From Solirubrobacterales bacterium (GTDB lineage Bacteria > Actinomycetota > Thermoleophilia > Solirubrobacterales > 70-9): a stretch of DNA of 9,084 bases. Position numbers and translations under genes: made by a program. Location of the stretch: the NCBI GenBank assembly GCA_013694825.1, contig JACDBR010000236.1, positions 1 to 9,084 on the forward strand, given 5' to 3'. The notes beneath the pieces were generated by a model. The model was not told the DNA's origin. It worked only from the letters and a program-made list of their open reading frames with translations, and searched no databases. Shown here piece after piece: positions 5,960-9,084 of the stretch (position 1 is its first letter; each line of letters starts with the position of its first letter).

Positions 5960-7693
5960 ATGCAAAACGCCGAGATCGCCGACGCGCTGACCGAGCTGGC
6001 GACGCTCTACGAGCTCGACGGGGCGGTGAGGTATCGCGTGCTCGCCTACCGCGAGGCGGCCAGGGTGATCCGCCAGAGCCCGGTCTCGGTCGCAGAGCTG
6101 GCCCGCGAGGGCCGCGCCACCGAGCTGCCCGGCGTCGGCAAGACGCTGGAGACGAAGATCGCCGCCCTGCTCGACGACGGCGAGATCCCCGCGGCAGCGA
6201 AGCTGAAGGCGAAGTTCCCGCCCTCCCTGATCGAGGTGACGCTGATTCCCGGGCTCGGGGCGAAGACCGCGCGCCGGCTCTACGACGAGGCCGGCATCGA
6301 GAGCCTCGACGGGCTCCGCGAGGCCGCCGAGGACGGCAAGCTGCGTGACCTCAAGGGACTGGGCGAGAGGGCCGAGCAGAACATCCTCGCCGCGCTCGAG
6401 CGGCTGGCCACCGAGGGTCCCGCCGAACGCCTGCTGCTCTCGGAGGTCCTACCTGTCGCCGAGCAGCTCGCCGAGACGCTGCGCGCGCACCCGGCGAGCG
6501 AGGCCGTCACGGTGGCGGGCTCGGCGCGGCGCTGGGCCGAGACCTGCAAGGACGTCGATCTGATCGCAACGGCGAGCGACCCGGCGGCGCTTGCGGGCAC
6601 GCTGTCCGAGCACCCGCTGGCGGCAACGGCCGGGTCGTCGGGCAGCTCGGGGGCGCGGATCGTGACCCACAATGGCGTCAAGGTCGACCTGCGGATCGTC
6701 GCGCCCGAGGCCTACGGCAACCTGCTCCAGCACTTCACCGGCTCCAAGGAGCACAACGTCGAGCTGCGCGAGCGGGCCGTCCGGATGGGGCTCTCCGTCT
6801 CCGAGCACGGCATCCTCGAGGCCGAGTCGGGCGAGAGCGCTCGCTACGCAACGGAGGCGGAGGTCTACGAGCGCCTCGGGCTCGCATACGTCGAGCCCGA
6901 GCTGCGCGAGGGCCGGGGCGAGATCGCCGCGGCCGAGCGCGGTGAGCTGCCCGAGCTGGTCGAGGTCGGCGACCTGCGCGGCGACCTGCACTGCCACACG
7001 ACGCTCTCCGACGGCAAGAGCTCGCTCGCCGAGATGGCCCAGGCGGCGCAGGACCGCGGCTACGAGTATCTGGCCGTCACCGACCACTCGGCCACCCACG
7101 GCTTCGGCGACCACGTCACCGCCGACGACCTGCGGCGGCGGATCGAGGAGGTTGCCGAGCTGAACCAGAAGCTGGGAACGGAGGACTTCCGCGTCCTTGC
7201 GGGCTCGGAGGTCAACATCCAGACCGACGGCTCGCCGGATTACCCCGACGAGCTGCTGGCCGAGCTCGACTGGGCGATCGGCTCGGTCCACACCTCGTTT
7301 CGAATCTCGCGGGCCGAGATGACGAAGCGAATCGTCGCGGCCGTCGAGCATCCGCTGCTCGACTGCATCGGCCACCTCACCGGGCGGCTGATCGGTCGGC
7401 GCGAGGGCTACGAGGTCGACGTCGAGAAGGTCTTCGAGGCGGCCGCGGCCAACGGCACGATGATCGAGATCAACGCCAACCCCAACCGCCGCGACCTGCG
7501 CGAGTCACACGCCACGCTCGCCGCTGATGCCGGCGTCTGGATCTGCGTAAACACCGACGCCCATCGCGCCGCTTCGCTCGAGTTCATCGGCTACGGGATC
7601 GCGACCGCGCGCCGCGCCTGGCTGACCGCCGATCAGATCGCGAACACGCGTGGCTGGAAGCAGTTCTCAGGGATGCGCAAGCGAGCGAAGTAG
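5960..7693 (+). CDS. polX: Family X DNA polymerase with PHP 3'-5' exonuclease domain (PolX)
   Basis: This 577-residue protein, a usual length for bacterial PolX, fills short gaps in base-excision and other DNA repair. The N-terminal 8-kDa-like region carries helix-hairpin-helix motifs LPGVGKTLETKI (56-67), IPGLGAKTARRLY (96-108) and LKGLGERAEQNIL (131-143). The polymerase core has GSARRWAETCKDVD (187-200) with metal-binding Asp198 and Asp200, the third Asp in KVDLR (Asp243), and FTGSKEHN (259-266). The PHP nuclease domain keeps DLHCHTTLSDG (342-352, His344/His346), TDHS (374-377), GSEVN (415-419), SVHTS (442-446), His472, INANPNR (504-510) and TDAH (532-535). Both activities therefore look intact. 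The loop before the third Asp contains a Gly/Ser run (GSSGSSGA, 225-232) where relatives often carry a Lys. It stands alone between divergent trxA and downstream marR. The ATG at 5960 has no Shine-Dalgarno sequence. Confidence 0.96.
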   Translation: MQNAEIADALTELATLYELDGAVRYRVLAYREAARVIRQSPVSVAELAREGRATELPGVGKTLETKIAALLDDGEIPAAAKLKAKFPPSLIEVTLIPGLGAKTARRLYDEAGIESLDGLREAAEDGKLRDLKGLGERAEQNILAALERLATEGPAERLLLSEVLPVAEQLAETLRAHPASEAVTVAGSARRWAETCKDVDLIATASDPAALAGTLSEHPLAATAGSSGSSGARIVTHNGVKVDLRIVAPEAYGNLLQHFTGSKEHNVELRERAVRMGLSVSEHGILEAESGESARYATEAEVYERLGLAYVEPELREGRGEIAAAERGELPELVEVGDLRGDLHCHTTLSDGKSSLAEMAQAAQDRGYEYLAVTDHSATHGFGDHVTADDLRRRIEEVAELNQKLGTEDFRVLAGSEVNIQTDGSPDYPDELLAELDWAIGSVHTSFRISRAEMTKRIVAAVEHPLLDCIGHLTGRLIGRREGYEVDVEKVFEAAAANGTMIEINANPNRRDLRESHATLAADAGVWICVNTDAHRAASLEFIGYGIATARRAWLTADQIANTRGWKQFSGMRKRAK

Positions 7694-7735
7694 CGCCCGG
7701 GCGGCCCGCTTGCCCGACATCCAAATCTGCTTCGC

Positions 7736-7749
7736 TAACCTAATTACCT
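7736..7749 (+). promoter_or_regulatory. marR promoter -10 box (TAACCT) and possible operator, probable leaderless start
   Basis: TAACCT at 7736-7741 fits TANNNT and is followed by 8 nt and the marR ATG. The palindrome TAATTA (7741-7746), flanked by the direct repeat ACCT, lies between the box and the start codon and would be a natural place for MarR autorepression. TTGCCC at 7710-7715 is a possible -35, but the 20-nt spacer is long. No ribosome site is visible. Confidence 0.42.
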
Positions 7750-8223
7750 ATGGCAAGCACTCCGCCGGAGGCCACATCGGGCTCTCCCCCCAGGCGTAAT
7801 CTCGCGACCGAGCTTCGGCTTGCGCTGACGCGAATGGCCCGGCGGCTTCGCCAGGAGGCGAGCGAGGGGCTCGGGCCGTCGCAGGTGGCGACGCTGTCCT
7901 CCGTCGAGCGCCATGGGCCGCTCACCCCGAGCCGGCTGGCAGAGCTCGAGCGAGTGCAGCGGCCGACGATCACCCGTCTGGTGGCCCGGCTCGAGGAGGC
8001 AGGCCTGATCGCACGCACCCACGACCCTGACGACGGTCGCTCCTGCCTGGTCGCAGTCACGCCCGAGGGCACCGCGCTGCTGGCCCAGATGCGCAAGCGA
8101 AAGGATGCCTACGTCGCCCGCAATCTCGCCGCGCTGGGCGCGGAGGATCGCGCGACGCTCGAGCGGGCGGCCCTGATCCTCGAGCGGATGCTCGAGCGCG
8201 ACCTGGAGCGTGACACCAGGTGA
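7750..8223 (+). CDS. MarR-family transcriptional regulator
   Basis: This 157-residue winged-helix regulator should bind DNA as a dimer and usually represses a neighbouring gene until a small ligand binds. After a Pro/Ser-rich N-terminus of about 16 residues comes the dimerisation helix (LATELRLALTRMARRLR, 18-34). The helix-turn-helix follows: PLTPSRLAELERVQRPTITR (57-76) and LVARLEEAGLI (77-87). The wing has DPDDGRS (92-98), with the Asp and Arg typical of the family, then VAVTPEG. The C-terminal helices are rich in Glu and Arg and complete the dimer interface. There is no cysteine pair suggesting a redox sensor; Cys99 is the only Cys. The stop overlaps the GTG start of the MFS gene, so the two are one operon and MarR most likely controls that exporter and itself. 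The ligand cannot be inferred. The ATG at 7750 appears leaderless. Confidence 0.93.
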   Translation: MASTPPEATSGSPPRRNLATELRLALTRMARRLRQEASEGLGPSQVATLSSVERHGPLTPSRLAELERVQRPTITRLVARLEEAGLIARTHDPDDGRSCLVAVTPEGTALLAQMRKRKDAYVARNLAALGAEDRATLERAALILERMLERDLERDTR

Positions 8224-9084
8224 GCGCGGCGCTTCGTCGTTCGGTCAGCTCGCTGCAGATCCCCAACTACCGGCGCTACTTCGCCGGTCAGGTCGCGTCG
8301 CTGAGCGGCAACTGGATGCAGATCGTCGCCGAGATGTGGCTGATCCTCACCCTGACCGGGAGCGGCGTCGCGGTCGGGATCACCGCCGGGCTCCAGTTCC
8401 TGCCGATGCTCCTGTTCGGCGCCTGGGGCGGCGCGATCGCCGACCGCTTCGACAAGCGCCGGCTGCTGCTGGTCACCCAGGCGATGCTCGCGCTGCCGGC
8501 GCTCGCGCTCTGGGGCGTCAGCGCCGGAGGGATCGTCGAGCCGTGGATGGTCTACGCGCTCGTCCTGGTCCGCGGCTCGGTGGCGGCGGTCGACAGCCCG
8601 ACCCGGCAGAGCTTCGTGATCGAGATGGTCGGTCCGGGCCAGCTCGTCAGCGCGGTCGGCCTCAACAGCGTGATCATCCACTCGGCGCGGATCGCCGGCC
8701 CGGCCCTCGGCGGCGGCCTGATCGCCACGGTTGGCGTCGAGCCCTGCTTCCTGATCAACGCCGCGAGCTTCGGGGTAATGGTCTGGGCGCTGCGCTCGAT
8801 GGACGTCGGCGAGCTGATCGACGACCGACCCGACGGCCGCGGTGAGGACGGCGTGCGCGCCGCACTGCGCTACGTGCTCGCCACCCCGGCGTTGCTGATC
8901 CCGCTGGCGATGATGGCGCTGGTCGGCACGCTCGGCTTCAACTTCCAGGTCGTCTTGCCGCTGATCGCCCGCTTCGCCTTCGATGGCGGCCCCGTCGCCT
9001 ACACCTCGCTCGCGGCCGCGCTCGGCGCCGGCTCGGTGCTCGGCGCCCTCGCCATCGGCGCGCGCGGCCGCGTGGGTCCCGGGA
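8220..9084 (+). CDS. MFS exporter, DHA3/MFS_3-like, C-terminus cut off by right edge
   Basis: From the GTG at 8220, which overlaps the marR stop as GTGA, the frame stays open for 288 codons to the edge. The start MSAALRRSVSSLQIPNYRRY, then FAGQVASLSGNWMQIVAEMWL (21-41), is the typical opening of the MFS_3/transmembrane secretion effector group (enterobactin-exporter or macrolide-efflux-like, proton-driven). The loop between helices 2 and 3 has the motif-A form GGAIADRFDKRR (70-81), and DSPTRQSF (125-132) is also a family mark. About eight hydrophobic helices are visible (near 21-46, 48-74, 82-102, 108-124, 140-167, 173-191, 221-243, 250-278), with the charged central loop at 194-214. That leaves roughly four helices outside the window. 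GGAG lies 11 nt before the GTG. It is coupled to marR, so drug or metabolite efflux under MarR control is likely. The substrate is unknown. Confidence 0.92.
   Translation, partial: MSAALRRSVSSLQIPNYRRYFAGQVASLSGNWMQIVAEMWLILTLTGSGVAVGITAGLQFLPMLLFGAWGGAIADRFDKRRLLLVTQAMLALPALALWGVSAGGIVEPWMVYALVLVRGSVAAVDSPTRQSFVIEMVGPGQLVSAVGLNSVIIHSARIAGPALGGGLIATVGVEPCFLINAASFGVMVWALRSMDVGELIDDRPDGRGEDGVRAALRYVLATPALLIPLAMMALVGTLGFNFQVVLPLIARFAFDGGPVAYTSLAAALGAGSVLGALAIGARGRVGPG

Noticed and set aside
6449..7375. 308-residue minus-strand open frame inside polX.
   Set aside because: It mirrors the codons of a motif-complete PolX/PHP gene and has no domain of its own.
7694..7708. GC-rich palindromic sequence (CGCCCGGGCG overlapping CGGGCGGCCCG) right after the polX stop.
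   Set aside because: The stems are short with tiny loops and there is no U run. It is too weak to call a terminator in such GC-rich DNA.
8210..8845. 211-residue plus-strand open frame over the start of the exporter.
   Set aside because: It is out of frame with the MFS reading, which has clear family motifs. This one is Arg/Pro/Ala-rich and featureless.

Overview
This is a high-GC (roughly 70%) bacterial chromosome segment with dense, short-spaced housekeeping genes. The isoleucyl-tRNA synthetase is of the long, eukaryote-like type usual in Actinobacteria. The fumarase and MarR sequences also look actinobacterial, and PolX is present. Together these suggest a deep-branching actinobacterium, perhaps of the Thermoleophilia/Solirubrobacterales kind. 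That placement is inferred from protein style and base composition only. I see no RNA gene, insertion sequence, phage gene, CRISPR array or plasmid function.

Layout. Positions 2133 down to 1 form a minus-strand run: fumC (class II fumarase), then msrA (methionine sulfoxide reductase), then the first 62 codons of a lipoprotein gene that runs off the left edge and whose GTG start overlaps the msrA stop. Divergent from fumC, across 78 bp, is ileS (2212-5445, plus). It converges on a small thioredoxin gene (5490-5816, minus). Divergent from thioredoxin, across 143 bp, is a complete PolX-type DNA polymerase with a PHP domain (5960-7693, plus). After 56 bp come a MarR-family regulator (7750-8223, plus) and, overlapping its stop codon, an MFS exporter (8220 to the right edge, incomplete). 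No gene-free stretch exceeds about 145 bp.

How the genes relate. Thioredoxin is the usual electron donor for MsrA, so two parts of a methionine-repair pathway lie within 5 kb, although in separate transcription units. MarR plus MFS is a typical autoregulated efflux pair. PolX and IleRS are housekeeping enzymes.

What stands out. (1) The IleRS has the swapped signature Gly-Ser-His-His instead of His-x-Gly-His, a form linked to strong mupirocin resistance. (2) The three plus-strand units (ileS, polX, marR) each start at an ATG 7-8 nt after a TANNNT box with no Shine-Dalgarno sequence, which looks leaderless. The three minus-strand genes whose leaders can be read have clear purine-rich ribosome sites. 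(3) The fumarase lacks the usual N-terminal segment of about 20 residues, and an in-frame stop shows this is not a start-calling error. I found no convincing evidence of a wholly new system; most of the window is ordinary core genome.
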